Position numbers and translations under genes: made by a program. A stretch of DNA of 64,000 bases from the NCBI RefSeq assembly GCF_021026295.1, contig NZ_JAJNDA010000006.1, positions 62,001-126,000 on the forward strand, in the 5' to 3' direction. The notes below the pieces were generated by a model. That model saw only the letters and a list, made by a program, of their open reading frames with translations, made no database searches and was not told where the DNA came from. Origin of the DNA: Actinomycetospora soli. GTDB taxonomy: Bacteria; Actinomycetota; Actinomycetes; Mycobacteriales; Pseudonocardiaceae. This document shows, in pieces, positions 35,321 through 43,467 of the stretch (position 1 is the first letter of the stretch; every line of letters starts with the position of its first letter).

Positions 35321-35482
35321 TCACCAGCTCCGGTAGCGCGGCTGCGTCGGACCAGTGGCGTAGCGGACGTGGTTTTCGTCGGTCTCGATCAGATCGAGGC
35401 CCAGTAGGGCGGCGGAGAGGTCGGCGAACGCCACTTGAGAAGACTTGCGATCATCGGCCGGTCCTCGACCTGCCACCGTGGC
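35321..35482 (-). pseudogene. C-terminal gene relic A
   Basis: A minus-strand frame ending at 35321 encodes AGRGPADDRKSSQVAFADLS followed by AALLGLDLIETDENHVRYAT and GPTQPRYRSW. The sequence is clearly protein-like, but the only starts (GTG at 35476) give about 51 residues without a ribosome binding site. It reads as the end of a longer gene whose front is missing or frameshifted. The family is not recognised. Confidence 0.5.
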
Positions 35483-35487
35483 CTGAG

Positions 35488-35830
35488 CTAGTGGTGCACA
35501 CGCCCCGCGAGGCCGTTCCCGTCGAGCGGGCCGTCCTGCTCGAACGTCGTCAGATCGGCGACGTGAGGATCACCGTGAACCCGTCCTCTGCAGCGAACCA
35601 GGACCGGAGCCGCCGCAGGATCTCGACGTCGATTACCGCGGCCTTCGTCGGGACGAGCGCGCCGTGCCGCACCCGAAGGAGGCCGGACTCTCGCGGGACG
35701 TCCAGCGTGATCCGCACGCTCTGGGGCACCTCGTCCACGGTCGACGCACGGCGAGGTCGCGCTGCGAGATCGAAGCCTTGCAGTTCTCCTCCGACCCATG
35801 TCTCGATATCGGCGTGGCAGTCGCTTCGTT
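35488..35830 (-). pseudogene. Gene relic B, downstream of the HNH gene
   Basis: A minus-strand frame from about 35830 encodes ADIETWVGGELQGFDLAARP, then TVDEVPQSVRITLDVPRESG, LLRVRHGALVPTKAAVIDVE and LRRLRSWFAAEDGFTVILTS, stopping at 35550. The neighbouring frame continues ADLTTFEQDGPLDGNGLAGR to a stop at 35488, so a frameshift near 35560 splits the end. No start codon lies upstream before the HNH gene; a GTG at 35738 would give only 62 residues. Together with relic A this accounts for the otherwise gene-free 35279-35886. Confidence 0.55.
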
Positions 35831-35886
35831 GACGACGATTCCTGAAGCGGCCCGCCCCGGAGCCACGGGCACCTGCGAAACCTCGA

Positions 35887-37923
35887 TCACCCGGCGAGGT
35901 TCGCGTTCTGCCAGGGCCGGTTGTGTCGGGGTTGTCGGGTGGGGTCGAGCCATGTGGGGGGTCGGAACCAGGGCATGTGGTCGGTCATGTGGACGTCCCA
36001 GCCGCTGTGGTGGACGAGGTCGTGGTGATACCGGCAGAGGCAGACGAGGTTGTCGGGTTCGGTGTGTCCGCCGTGGGCCCAGTGGATGATGTGGTGGATT
36101 TCGGAGTGCCGGGCGCGTCGGCGGCAGCCGGGGAAGGCGCAGTGTCGGTCGCGGCGGGTGACGGCGCGGGCGGTGGCGGTGGGGATCGAGCGGGTCTTGC
36201 GGCCGACGTCGAGGACTTCGCCCTTCGAGCCCAGCAGCATGGGGATGATGTCGGCGTCGCAGGCCAACCGCCGGGCGGTGTCGGGGCGGATCCAGGTGGA
36301 GTCGCCGAGCAGCGCGAGTGCGGTGCTGGTGTCGGACAGTTGTTGGCGCAGCGTCTCGTAGTCCAGCGTCACGGTCAGGGTGACGCGTTCCCGGCCGGGT
36401 AGCGCCATGGTGTCGACGTCCGGTGGGGTCCACGGCCGCTGTGGTGGCGGCTCGCCCGGATCGGCCTCAGCCTCGGACCGGGACTCGGACTCGGACTCGG
36501 GCTCGGGGGTGGCGTCGAAACCGCTGCCAGCGGCACCGGTCCCGGCGTTCTCTTCGGGCGCGGGCTCGTCGGTGGCGGGCTCGGGCTCGGGTGCCGCATC
36601 GGAACCGGCGCCGGCCGCATCGGTTCCGTGGTCGTGCCCGGAGGCGCCGGGGCCGAACATCGGCGGCTCCTCGGCCTCAAGCTCGCCGGTGGCGGGCTCC
36701 GGTGCGCGGTTCGCGTCGGACCCGCTGCCGGTGGCATCGGCTCCCGCGTCGTTCCCGGGTGCAGCCTCGTCAGTGCCGGGGTCGGGTTCGTTGAGGCCGG
36801 CGTGGTGGCTGGCGGAGATCAGGTCCAGCAGCCCGGAGGCCTGCCGGGAGGGGAGGGAGCGGTCGGCCTCGTCGCGGGGGTCGTGTCCGCGGTTGCCGTC
36901 CTGCGAGGTCGGGGCTTCCCCGGTGTCGGGATCGGCGACCACCGACGACGCCGGAGCAGGCGTGGCGGCGCGGATGGCGTCGTCGAACAGGGCTGCGGCG
37001 GTCCGTTCGCGGAGTACGAGTTTGGCGTGCAGGTCCCCGTTGCGGCGCTTGGTGTAACGCAACTCGTTGCCCGACGCGTCGTCGTCCTTCGGCGCCGCCC
37101 CGTCGGGGTCGAGCCGGTCCGCGATCACCTTGGCGGCCGAGAACAGTGCTTTCGGGCTGTGGGTGGTGGCCAGCGCGGCGAGCTGCTCCTCCGCCGTCGC
37201 CAGCACCGCCGGCTCCAAGCCAGGGACCGCGCCGAGGCGCTGCATCGTCTTGCGGATCACCTCGACGTGGTGCTCGTCGACCAGCCCGTCGTCGACCACC
37301 GCCGCCGTCGCCGGCAGATCCGCCGGTGTCCTCGCCCCGGTGGGGGTGACGGTCTCCCGCAACGCGTCCGCCTGCCGCTCCAGCAGACGGACCGTCGTGG
37401 GGTCCAGGCGCAGATGGTCCTCCAGCAGCCGCGACATCCGCCGGTAGCCGGTCTCATCGAGCACATCGCTGTCACGGATCGCGTTGATCGCCCGGTACAA
37501 CCGGGCCCCCGCCAGCCGTCGGGCCCGGACCGCGGCCGCGCCCTCGGCCAACAACGCCAACGACTCCGCCGACACCCCTTCCTCAGAAGAGGGCTCAGCG
37601 TCGGAGACACCCGGCACCGCCCACCCAGGCTCAGCCGACTCGAAGGGCTCGGCGGGCTCGACCGACTCAGCCGACTCAGCCGACTCGAAGGGCTCGGCGG
37701 GCCCAGCCGGTTCAGGCAGCGGGTCCTCGAGCTCGTACTCCAGCCACGGGTACACCGCGCGGCGCAGGGCCTCGGCATCCTCAGCCGCCCACGCTGCGAC
37801 CACCTCCTCCGAAGGCGGCACCCACGGCGGCTCCTCGGGCTCCCACGGCGGCGGGACGAGCGCGGACAACCCCACCTCGGGGTCCCAGTCCGCCTCGATC
37901 GCCATGCACCTATGATCGAACAC
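35887..37923 (-). CDS. DUF222 / 13E12-repeat family HNH endonuclease
   Basis: A 678-residue protein of the actinobacterial DUF222-HNH family. The DUF222 region spans about 110-300 (ESLALLAEGAAAVRARRLAG, LDETGYRRMSRLLEDHLRLD, LHAKLVLRERTAAALFDDAI). The C-terminal HNH nuclease has CAFPGCRRRARHSEIHHIIH and CLCRYHHDLVHH, with paired Cys and the His-His catalytic site intact. Between them lies an unusually long acidic, low-complexity linker of ~130 residues with repeated EPEPAT, GSDA and ESESES. A second such segment near 70-105 repeats PAEPFESAE. These genes are multicopy in actinobacteria and resemble REP13E12 elements. Gene relics flank it on both sides. Confidence 0.9.
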   Translation of the reverse strand: MFDHRCMAIEADWDPEVGLSALVPPPWEPEEPPWVPPSEEVVAAWAAEDAEALRRAVYPWLEYELEDPLPEPAGPAEPFESAESAESVEPAEPFESAEPGWAVPGVSDAEPSSEEGVSAESLALLAEGAAAVRARRLAGARLYRAINAIRDSDVLDETGYRRMSRLLEDHLRLDPTTVRLLERQADALRETVTPTGARTPADLPATAAVVDDGLVDEHHVEVIRKTMQRLGAVPGLEPAVLATAEEQLAALATTHSPKALFSAAKVIADRLDPDGAAPKDDDASGNELRYTKRRNGDLHAKLVLRERTAAALFDDAIRAATPAPASSVVADPDTGEAPTSQDGNRGHDPRDEADRSLPSRQASGLLDLISASHHAGLNEPDPGTDEAAPGNDAGADATGSGSDANRAPEPATGELEAEEPPMFGPGASGHDHGTDAAGAGSDAAPEPEPATDEPAPEENAGTGAAGSGFDATPEPESESESRSEAEADPGEPPPQRPWTPPDVDTMALPGRERVTLTVTLDYETLRQQLSDTSTALALLGDSTWIRPDTARRLACDADIIPMLLGSKGEVLDVGRKTRSIPTATARAVTRRDRHCAFPGCRRRARHSEIHHIIHWAHGGHTEPDNLVCLCRYHHDLVHHSGWDVHMTDHMPWFRPPTWLDPTRQPRHNRPWQNANLAG

Positions 37924-37970
37924 CAGTTCGACAAGATCTAGAGGCCATTCAGCCCAACTTGCTCAACCGA

Positions 37971-38170
37971 GGTCCCGTACCACCAGGTCGATCGCCCTGC
38001 GCACGTCGCCGCGTTAGGCGACGGGGCAACAGAGGTCGAGATCGAGCTTCGGACCGTTGCCGAATCACGGCTCCGCCGGGCGGCACGACAGCGCCTCCCC
38101 GGGGTGCAGCAACCGCGCGTCGTACCGCACCCCGAGCGCAGACAGGCCACACCGTCTCCGTCAGACAGAG
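37971..38170 (-). pseudogene. Gene relic C, upstream of the HNH gene
   Basis: One minus-strand frame reads CGLSALGVRYDARLLHPGEA then LSCRPAEP-stop-FGNGPKLDLDLCCPVA-stop-RGDVRRAIDLVVRDLG-stop. The pieces are protein-like and in the same frame but broken by TGA and TAA, plus an earlier TGA. This is the only structure I see in 37924-38331; the remainder (38171-38331) shows nothing. Confidence 0.45.
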
Positions 38171-38331
38171 ACGCCAGCTACTCCGGGGACCCGAGTAGGC
38201 CCTCGAGCTGCACCACGGGATGACGCGGCGAACGACCCGGCCGAAGCCCCCATCGCCAGCACCGACCCCTGCGACAGGTCCGGTCCGCCCACAGGCCGGC
38301 GTCGGTGGCTAGACCGTCGCAGCACCGACCG

Positions 38332-39600
38332 TCACTCTCTGTCGTCGATCAACGAGCGCGCACCAGGATCGACGTCGACGTGGTGCGTCGCCTCGGACCA
38401 CCGGACGCCGAGGTGCACGTAGCGCCCCACCACGACGTCGCGGCGGAGCTCCCGCAGTGGCAGCACGACCCGGCGGCCGTCGCCGTCGACAAGCGCGAGG
38501 CCCGGTGTCCACCAGCGGCCGGGGGCACGACGGACGGCGACGAGGTCGTAGAGGTCGACCCAGCTGCGCTCGTCGGCGGCCCAGTCGGCGCCGGCCCCGA
38601 CGTAGGTGACGGTGGCGAGCCAACCGATCCCCCCGACGATCGCGACGAGGCACGCCCCGAGGAACACCGTGCTCGTCGCACTGTCGAGCAGCCACCCGAC
38701 GCCGACGGTCACGCCGACGAGCCCCGCGACCGCAGCCACCACCAGACCCACCACGAGGAGGCCGACCGGGCTGAACCCCGAGGTCCCCGACAGGAGCGGA
38801 CCCCGTCCGGGCGGCGGGGTCTGCGGTCGTCGCGGAACCCGCGGCGTCGCGTCGGGTGAGGTCCAGGGGGCGGGCGGCGGGAGGGGCCGGCCGGTCGCCG
38901 GGTCGGGGCGGGGCGGGAGGTCGTCGGTGTCGGCGTCGGCGCGCGGCTGTCGCTCGACGTCGAGCCGGGGCCGCGCGACCAGGTAGGCGCCGCCGGCGAC
39001 GGGGTCGTCACCGACGAACTGCGCCGCGAGCGGGTTGATCCGCACGTCGTGCACCGCCCGCGACCAGCGCACGCCGAGGTGCACGAGGTCCCACATCAGC
39101 GGGTCCTCCCGCAGCTGGCGGGCCTGGCGTTCGACCCGTCGTCCGGACCCGTCGACGAACCGCAGGGAGGCCTGGCCGGCGGCGACGATCGAGCCGCGGA
39201 CCTCCACCAGGTCGTAGAGATCGACCCAACGCGTCCCGTCGGAGAGCCAGTCCGCGCCCACGGCGAGGTAGTCCCGGCTCGTCCCGCGGCCCCACACCGC
39301 GAGCAGGACGACGACGAGGCCGAGCGCGACCCACGCGGAGACGGGGACCGACGCCGGCCGCTCGAACAGTCCGGCCGCCCCCAGCACCGCCCCGACCACG
39401 ACGAGCCCGCCGACGAACAGCCCGGTCCCGACCCTCGCCGAGCCCGACCGCCCCACCAGGACCGGGCCGCGTCCCGCCGGCGGCGGTTTCGGTCGGCGCG
39501 GCATCCGGCGCGCGGGTGGCGCCGCGCGCGGTCCCGGGGCGGGAGGCGGCAACGGCAGGCCCGTCCAGGGGTCGGGGCGGGGTGGGAGGTCGTCGGTCAC
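38332..39600 (-). CDS. Membrane protein made of two tandem paralogous halves
   Basis: A 422-residue protein built from two similar ~210-residue units. Each has a DDLPPRPDP-TG-PLPPPAP start, a Pro/Arg-rich GRGP segment, two membrane helices, then ADW-WVDLYDLV-VR, a conserved strand region, LVHLGVRWS or YVHLGVRWS, and a D-rich end. Unit 2 begins ADADTDDLPPRPDPATGRPL, mirroring the (GTG)TDDLPPRPDPWTGLPL start of the whole gene. The simplest reading is that two tandem genes fused after loss of a stop. The GTG start overlaps the preceding gene by four bases, so it is the last cistron of the WXG-like operon. Topology suggests both halves have their soluble domains on the same side. Function unknown. 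Confidence 0.82.
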   Translation of the reverse strand: MTDDLPPRPDPWTGLPLPPPAPGPRAAPPARRMPRRPKPPPAGRGPVLVGRSGSARVGTGLFVGGLVVVGAVLGAAGLFERPASVPVSAWVALGLVVVLLAVWGRGTSRDYLAVGADWLSDGTRWVDLYDLVEVRGSIVAAGQASLRFVDGSGRRVERQARQLREDPLMWDLVHLGVRWSRAVHDVRINPLAAQFVGDDPVAGGAYLVARPRLDVERQPRADADTDDLPPRPDPATGRPLPPPAPWTSPDATPRVPRRPQTPPPGRGPLLSGTSGFSPVGLLVVGLVVAAVAGLVGVTVGVGWLLDSATSTVFLGACLVAIVGGIGWLATVTYVGAGADWAADERSWVDLYDLVAVRRAPGRWWTPGLALVDGDGRRVVLPLRELRRDVVVGRYVHLGVRWSEATHHVDVDPGARSLIDDRE

Positions 39601-40811
39601 GACACGAGGTCCTCGACGCCCGCCTCGATGTCGTCCCAGTGGTAGCCCACGAGGTACGCCGCGCCCGCGCCGGCCGCGATCGCGACGAGGGTGACCGGCA
39701 GGGCCGCGACGCTCGCGACGCCGAGCGCGGTGACCGCCGCGGTCCCCGCCGCCGTCGCCGCCCACGAGACCCCGGCCCCGACGGCGAGCGCGGTCCCCTG
39801 CTTCGCGGCGGCCGAGGTCGCGGACCGGCCGGCGGCCACATCGGTGGTGAACCCGACGCCGGAGGACACGAGGCTGGTGACGGGCAGCCGGGCGAGCACG
39901 GGCTTCGCGGCGGCGAGCAGGCCGGTCTCGGCCCGCTGCCCGGGGGCCCACGTCAGGCCGTCGAGAATCCGGCCGCCGATGGAGGTCTCGCTGGCCCCAC
40001 CGGTGAGCGTGCGCAGCGCGTTCGCGTTGGCCGTGCGCGCGCCGCCCGCGCGGACCTCCTCGGCCGCGCTCCGGGCGGCCTGCCTCGCCGCGACGTCCAG
40101 TGGTACGCCGGGCGCGAGCATGAGTCCGGTGAGGATCTGCCGCTGCAGTGCCGCCTTCGCGGCGACGTCCTCCCACGTCCGCGCCGCACCGTGCAGACCG
40201 CCGAGCGTGGAGGTGACGCTCGAGACGACGAGCGCGACGTCCTTGACCGCCTGCACGGCCTCGTCGGTCGGCGCCCGCATCCGGGCGACGAGGTCGGTCT
40301 GGGCCTCGGTGTAGCGGGTGCGCGCCTCGTCGGTGACCTGGCGGGCCCGGTCGAACGCCGCCTGCTGCGTGGTCGCCACGGTGGTCGCCTGCTCGTGGGC
40401 GGCGACCTGCTCGGGCGGCAGGAACTGCCCGACCGGCGGCGTCGGCAGTGGGCCGGGAGGCGCGACGGGGTCGCCGATCGTCTCGCCGGTGACGGGCAGG
40501 CCCGCGGCCGCGGCGTCGGCCCGGGCGCGGCTCATCGTGTCGAGCACGCCCTGCACGGAGCCGGCGAACTCGTCGAGGGCCTGCGCGCCGATCCGGGCCT
40601 GCGCCGAGGTGGTGTCACCCGCGGCGCCGATCCGACCCGCCTGGTCGCGGAACGCGTCGCCGGCCGGGCCGCTCCAGCAGCCGGCGGAGTCGTTGCGGGC
40701 ACCGACCACCTCGTCCGCCGAGGTCGCGCCCGCCCGTGCGACACCGTCGAGCCACTGCGCGGTGGTGCGGCACGACGCGGGATCGGCGTCCACGTGCGTG
40801 TCGATCGGCAC
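39597..40811 (-). CDS. WXG100/PPE-like helical protein with hydrophobic C-terminus
   Basis: A 404-residue protein. The first ~150 residues are the helical hairpin of WXG100-like secretion substrates: SCRTTAQWLDGVARAGATSA, then CWSGPAGDAFRDQAGRIGAA with the W-x-G turn, and a second helix to about 100. The middle is further amphipathic helix (QVAAHEQATTVATTQQAAFD), and the C-terminus has Ala/Gly-rich membrane-like helices (AAAKQGTALAVGAGVSWAAT, VASVAALPVTLVAIAAGAGA). Such proteins are exported by type VII systems or act as pore-forming or toxin carriers. The GTG start lies 20 bases after the previous stop and its end overlaps the next gene. No EccC-type ATPase is in the window. Confidence 0.78.
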   Translation of the reverse strand: MPIDTHVDADPASCRTTAQWLDGVARAGATSADEVVGARNDSAGCWSGPAGDAFRDQAGRIGAAGDTTSAQARIGAQALDEFAGSVQGVLDTMSRARADAAAAGLPVTGETIGDPVAPPGPLPTPPVGQFLPPEQVAAHEQATTVATTQQAAFDRARQVTDEARTRYTEAQTDLVARMRAPTDEAVQAVKDVALVVSSVTSTLGGLHGAARTWEDVAAKAALQRQILTGLMLAPGVPLDVAARQAARSAAEEVRAGGARTANANALRTLTGGASETSIGGRILDGLTWAPGQRAETGLLAAAKPVLARLPVTSLVSSGVGFTTDVAAGRSATSAAAKQGTALAVGAGVSWAATAAGTAAVTALGVASVAALPVTLVAIAAGAGAAYLVGYHWDDIEAGVEDLVS

Positions 40812-40831
40812 GGTCCGGCCTCCCGATCGCC

Positions 40832-41128
40832 TCAGTCGCCGAAGCCGGGGATCGAGCCGATCGACCCGGCGGCTGATGCGTCCGAGCGCCGGTAGACCTC
40901 GGCCGCCCGCCCGACCGTCTCGCCCCCAAGCTGCGCCGCCTCCGCGAACCGGGCCGCGACCTGCGTGACCGCCTCGAGGTACGCCAGCACCGCGCCGGTC
41001 GCCGTCCCCGCCACGGGTGCCCCGGCCCCGCCGCCCGCAGCCTCCCCCAGCGACGCCGCCGCGTTCGCCATCCACGTGCCGACCGCCTGCACCCGGCCCG
41101 GGTCGACGTCGAAGCCCGGTGCCGTCAC
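40832..41128 (-). CDS. Small WXG100/EspC-like protein
   Basis: A 98-residue, mostly helical protein beginning MTAPGFDVDPGRVQAVGTWM. Its pattern (FDVDPGRVQAVG, long alanine-rich helices, AAQLGGETVGRAAEVYRRSD) matches actinobacterial ESX-1 associated or DUF2580-type proteins, which pair with larger WXG proteins. The classic W-x-G turn is replaced by an Ala/Gly-rich loop (GGGAGAPVAGTATG). The start overlaps the SAV_915-like gene by four bases. It probably folds as a hairpin with the next gene's product; this pairing is inferred from context. Confidence 0.78.
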   Translation of the reverse strand: MTAPGFDVDPGRVQAVGTWMANAAASLGEAAGGGAGAPVAGTATGAVLAYLEAVTQVAARFAEAAQLGGETVGRAAEVYRRSDASAAGSIGSIPGFGD

Positions 41129-41463
41129 GGCGCCTCCCGCCGCAGGTCGGGCGGGAGCGGGAGGTCGGCGCCGACCACCTGCGCGCCGCTGGCCGTCAGC
41201 AGGTGCTCCACGTCGTCAGCCGCGAACACGCCGTACGGCTGCCCCGGGCCGCAGCAGCGCACCAGCGACGTGGCCGACGAGTAGATGGGCAACGCGAGCC
41301 GCCCGTCGGCGAGCGTGCGCAGTTCGACGAGGGCCTCGGCGCCGGTGGGCAGCGCGTGCACCGGGACGAACACGTGGCGCCCGCCGAGGAGGTCGGCGGG
41401 CTCGGGCACGGTCGGCTCCGGGCCCAGCGCGGGCGCGTCGTCCGCCGCCACGACGATCTCCAC
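41125..41463 (-). CDS. SAV_915/SseB-like small protein
   Basis: A 112-residue protein, first gene of the WXG-like operon. The core RHVFVPVHALPTGAEALVEL then RTLADGRLALPIYSSATSLV and VEHLLTASGAQVVGADLPLP match the pattern of the SAV_915 / SseB-like family common next to actinobacterial type VII-like genes. It is soluble, with no signal peptide. Its role in these loci is unknown; an ESX accessory or chaperone function is a guess. The divergent gap up to 41720 should hold the operon promoter. Confidence 0.75.
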   Translation of the reverse strand: MEIVVAADDAPALGPEPTVPEPADLLGGRHVFVPVHALPTGAEALVELRTLADGRLALPIYSSATSLVRCCGPGQPYGVFAADDVEHLLTASGAQVVGADLPLPPDLRREAP

Positions 41464-41720
41464 GGCACGCTCCTCCCGATCCGGACAGCGCGACGGTAAC
41501 CAGATCCGCTCGTCCGGTGGGGCCGTTCCGCCGATGTCCCCCGCCCGGCCTGCCAGGCGGTGGGTGTCCCCTCGTCGGAGGACAGCGGTGTCGTCCCCGG
41601 GACCGGCTCCTCGGGGGACGGGACCGAGGTCCTCCCGGCGGCAGAGTTCTCGGTGTCAGCACGGAGAGCGCCCACCAGGACTCCTCCCCGCACCGCATCC
41701 CTCACCTACGGGAGCACGTC

Positions 41721-42440
41721 ATGCGCCTCACCCGGATCGCCGCCGCCACCCTGATCGCCGGCTCGCTCACCTTCGCCGGCACCGGCATCGCCCTCGCCGA
41801 CACCGTCACCCCGGTCACTGCCTCGTCGTCGAGCTCCGCCGCCTCCGCCGCCGAACCGGGCGTCCTCACCCTGTCGGCGTCCTCGGCCAAGCCCGGCGCG
41901 CAGATCACCTTCTCCGGCACCTTCGCCAAGCCCGCCGCCTCCACCGCGACCGGCCCGATCACCGTCACCTCCCCGGCCTTCGCCGGCCCCGCCTCCATGA
42001 GCCGCACGAACCCCGAGGCGTTCTCCGGCTCGGCCACGATCGCGTCCGGCGCCCAGGCCGGTACGTACACGGTCACCGCGTCCTCCTCGGCCGGCACGGT
42101 GTCCAGCCGGATCACCGTCACCGGCGCCGTCCCGCCGCCGGCTCCGACGCCCGCGCACCACACCACCGGCGGCACCACCGGCACCGCGACCCACGCCCAG
42201 CACCACGCCACGACGGGCACCGAGACGACCGACAACACCGACTCGACCGACACCACCGACGTCGTCGCCGTCACCGACCCGGCCGGCTCGGACGTGCTGC
42301 CGTGGATCCTCGGCGGGGCCGGCGCGATCGTGCTGATCGGCGGCGGCGCCTACGCGATTGGCCGCGGCCGCCGTGGTGACCGCGCCGTCGAGCAGGTCCG
42401 GGAGGAGGAGCCGCGGACCGAGGTGATGACTCGCCGCTGA
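41721..42440 (+). CDS. Secreted Ig-like protein with C-terminal membrane anchor
   Basis: A 239-residue exported protein. The signal peptide (MRLTRIAAATLIAGSLTFAG, ending IALA|DTV) is followed by one Ig-like domain at about 45-140 (LTLSASSAKPGAQITFSGTF, AGTYTVTASSSAGTVSSRIT), a His/Thr/Gly-rich linker with HHTTGGTTGTATHAQHH, and a C-terminal helix (DVLPWILGGAGAIVLIGGGA) with a positive tail, as in sortase-independent surface anchors. The ATG has GGGAG eight bases upstream. A strong hairpin follows the stop. It likely displays the Ig domain at the cell surface; ligand unknown. Confidence 0.82.
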   Translation: MRLTRIAAATLIAGSLTFAGTGIALADTVTPVTASSSSSAASAAEPGVLTLSASSAKPGAQITFSGTFAKPAASTATGPITVTSPAFAGPASMSRTNPEAFSGSATIASGAQAGTYTVTASSSAGTVSSRITVTGAVPPPAPTPAHHTTGGTTGTATHAQHHATTGTETTDNTDSTDTTDVVAVTDPAGSDVLPWILGGAGAIVLIGGGAYAIGRGRRGDRAVEQVREEEPRTEVMTRR

Positions 42441-42453
42441 CTTTTCCCGGGAC

Positions 42454-42489
42454 GGGCCGTTTCTCACGAGCGATCGTGAGAAACGGCCC
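42454..42489 (+). terminator. Strong hairpin after the Ig-like gene
   Basis: Arms GGGCCGTTTCTCACGA and TCGTGAGAAACGGCCC pair perfectly over 16 bases with a GCGA tetraloop, 13 bases after the stop codon. It may end transcription from either side, as the next gene is convergent. Confidence 0.85.
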
Positions 42490-42564
42490 ATTCGTACGTG
42501 TCGATCAGTTTCTCCAGGCCGGGCAACTGCACCCTAGAAGGGCTCCACGTAGGAGACGGTCCGC

Positions 42565-43200
42565 TCAGACCTCGGAGGACTCGAGAATCGTTCGTTCCGA
42601 CGCGATCCTGTTCCGAGGCGGAGTGACATCACCTTCGGACCCGTTCGACAGGCCGTCCTGGAAGAGCTGTCGGGACTCGAAGAACTTGCGACTTCCACTC
42701 CATTCGTCGTAGCACAGGACTCGAACCGTTAGCGAAGGCCTACTACTTCCTCCACCCTGCGAGATGAGCCAATTTAAGTCGATGATCTCTGGTTGCGAGA
42801 AGAAGTCGAATCTTCTCGACATCACGGGGTTGAGACGGATCAGCTCTTCCCGGTCGAGGCGGAGTCGGACAATCCGATGACGACGTGGCGCGAGACGCAT
42901 TATTGGCGGAGTGTCGTGCGGCACCTCAAGGAGCAGGCTGCTCGCCCGTCCCGAGTCAGCATAAAGGCTGACGCCCTCGTAGCGGATGCGGACGTCAATC
43001 GCGAGGTCGAGAACCCCCCGCCGCCTTCCAAGATTCTCCACTTTGATGCGCGCAACCTTGGTTCCCACTGCGTCTGTTCGCACGTCGGCTTCGGAAAAAC
43101 GTAAACTGGGGGTCATGATGTGCGTAGTGAAGTACCAGAAGAACACAGATAGAACTAGACCGCCGACGAGACCGACAGCAGCATAGATGGCGTCGCTCAT
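42565..43200 (-). CDS. Membrane-anchored hypothetical protein in A/T-richer DNA
   Basis: A 211-residue protein with one N-terminal helix (AIYAAVGLVGGLVLSVFFWY, about 3-25) and a soluble domain of mixed beta strands (VAFRIKVENLGRRRGVLDLA-like region, RIRYEGVSLYADSGRASSLL, IVRLRLDREELIRLNPVMSR). Base and codon use differ from the neighbours: more A/T at third positions and more Phe, Ile and Ser. That and the lack of operon partners suggest acquisition by transfer. The ATG at 43200 is used; an ATG at 43215 is possible and neither has a clear ribosome binding site. The upstream gap 43201-43467 is similarly A/T-richer and shows no gene. Function unknown. Confidence 0.7.
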   Translation of the reverse strand: MSDAIYAAVGLVGGLVLSVFFWYFTTHIMTPSLRFSEADVRTDAVGTKVARIKVENLGRRRGVLDLAIDVRIRYEGVSLYADSGRASSLLLEVPHDTPPIMRLAPRRHRIVRLRLDREELIRLNPVMSRRFDFFSQPEIIDLNWLISQGGGSSRPSLTVRVLCYDEWSGSRKFFESRQLFQDGLSNGSEGDVTPPRNRIASERTILESSEV

Positions 43201-43467
43201 CGCGCAGAAAAACATCGACGAACGGCGTATTGCCCGGAACGACGATAGCGCATGACAGGATCCCCTTTCCTGGGATTCCAAGTGACCCTGCAACCTCACC
43301 TACATCCCCTACAGCGAACCGCCTTCTGCCGGTGAGATACAGGTCCCTATGGATGTAGAGCGCTCCTCCGGGCGGGTGGCAACCTCCTCGTACGAACTCT
43401 CCTAGCTGCAAGCGTTCTTCTCAGCGTGATTGGAGACTTACAGACCGTTATTCCCCTGACCCGCTCC

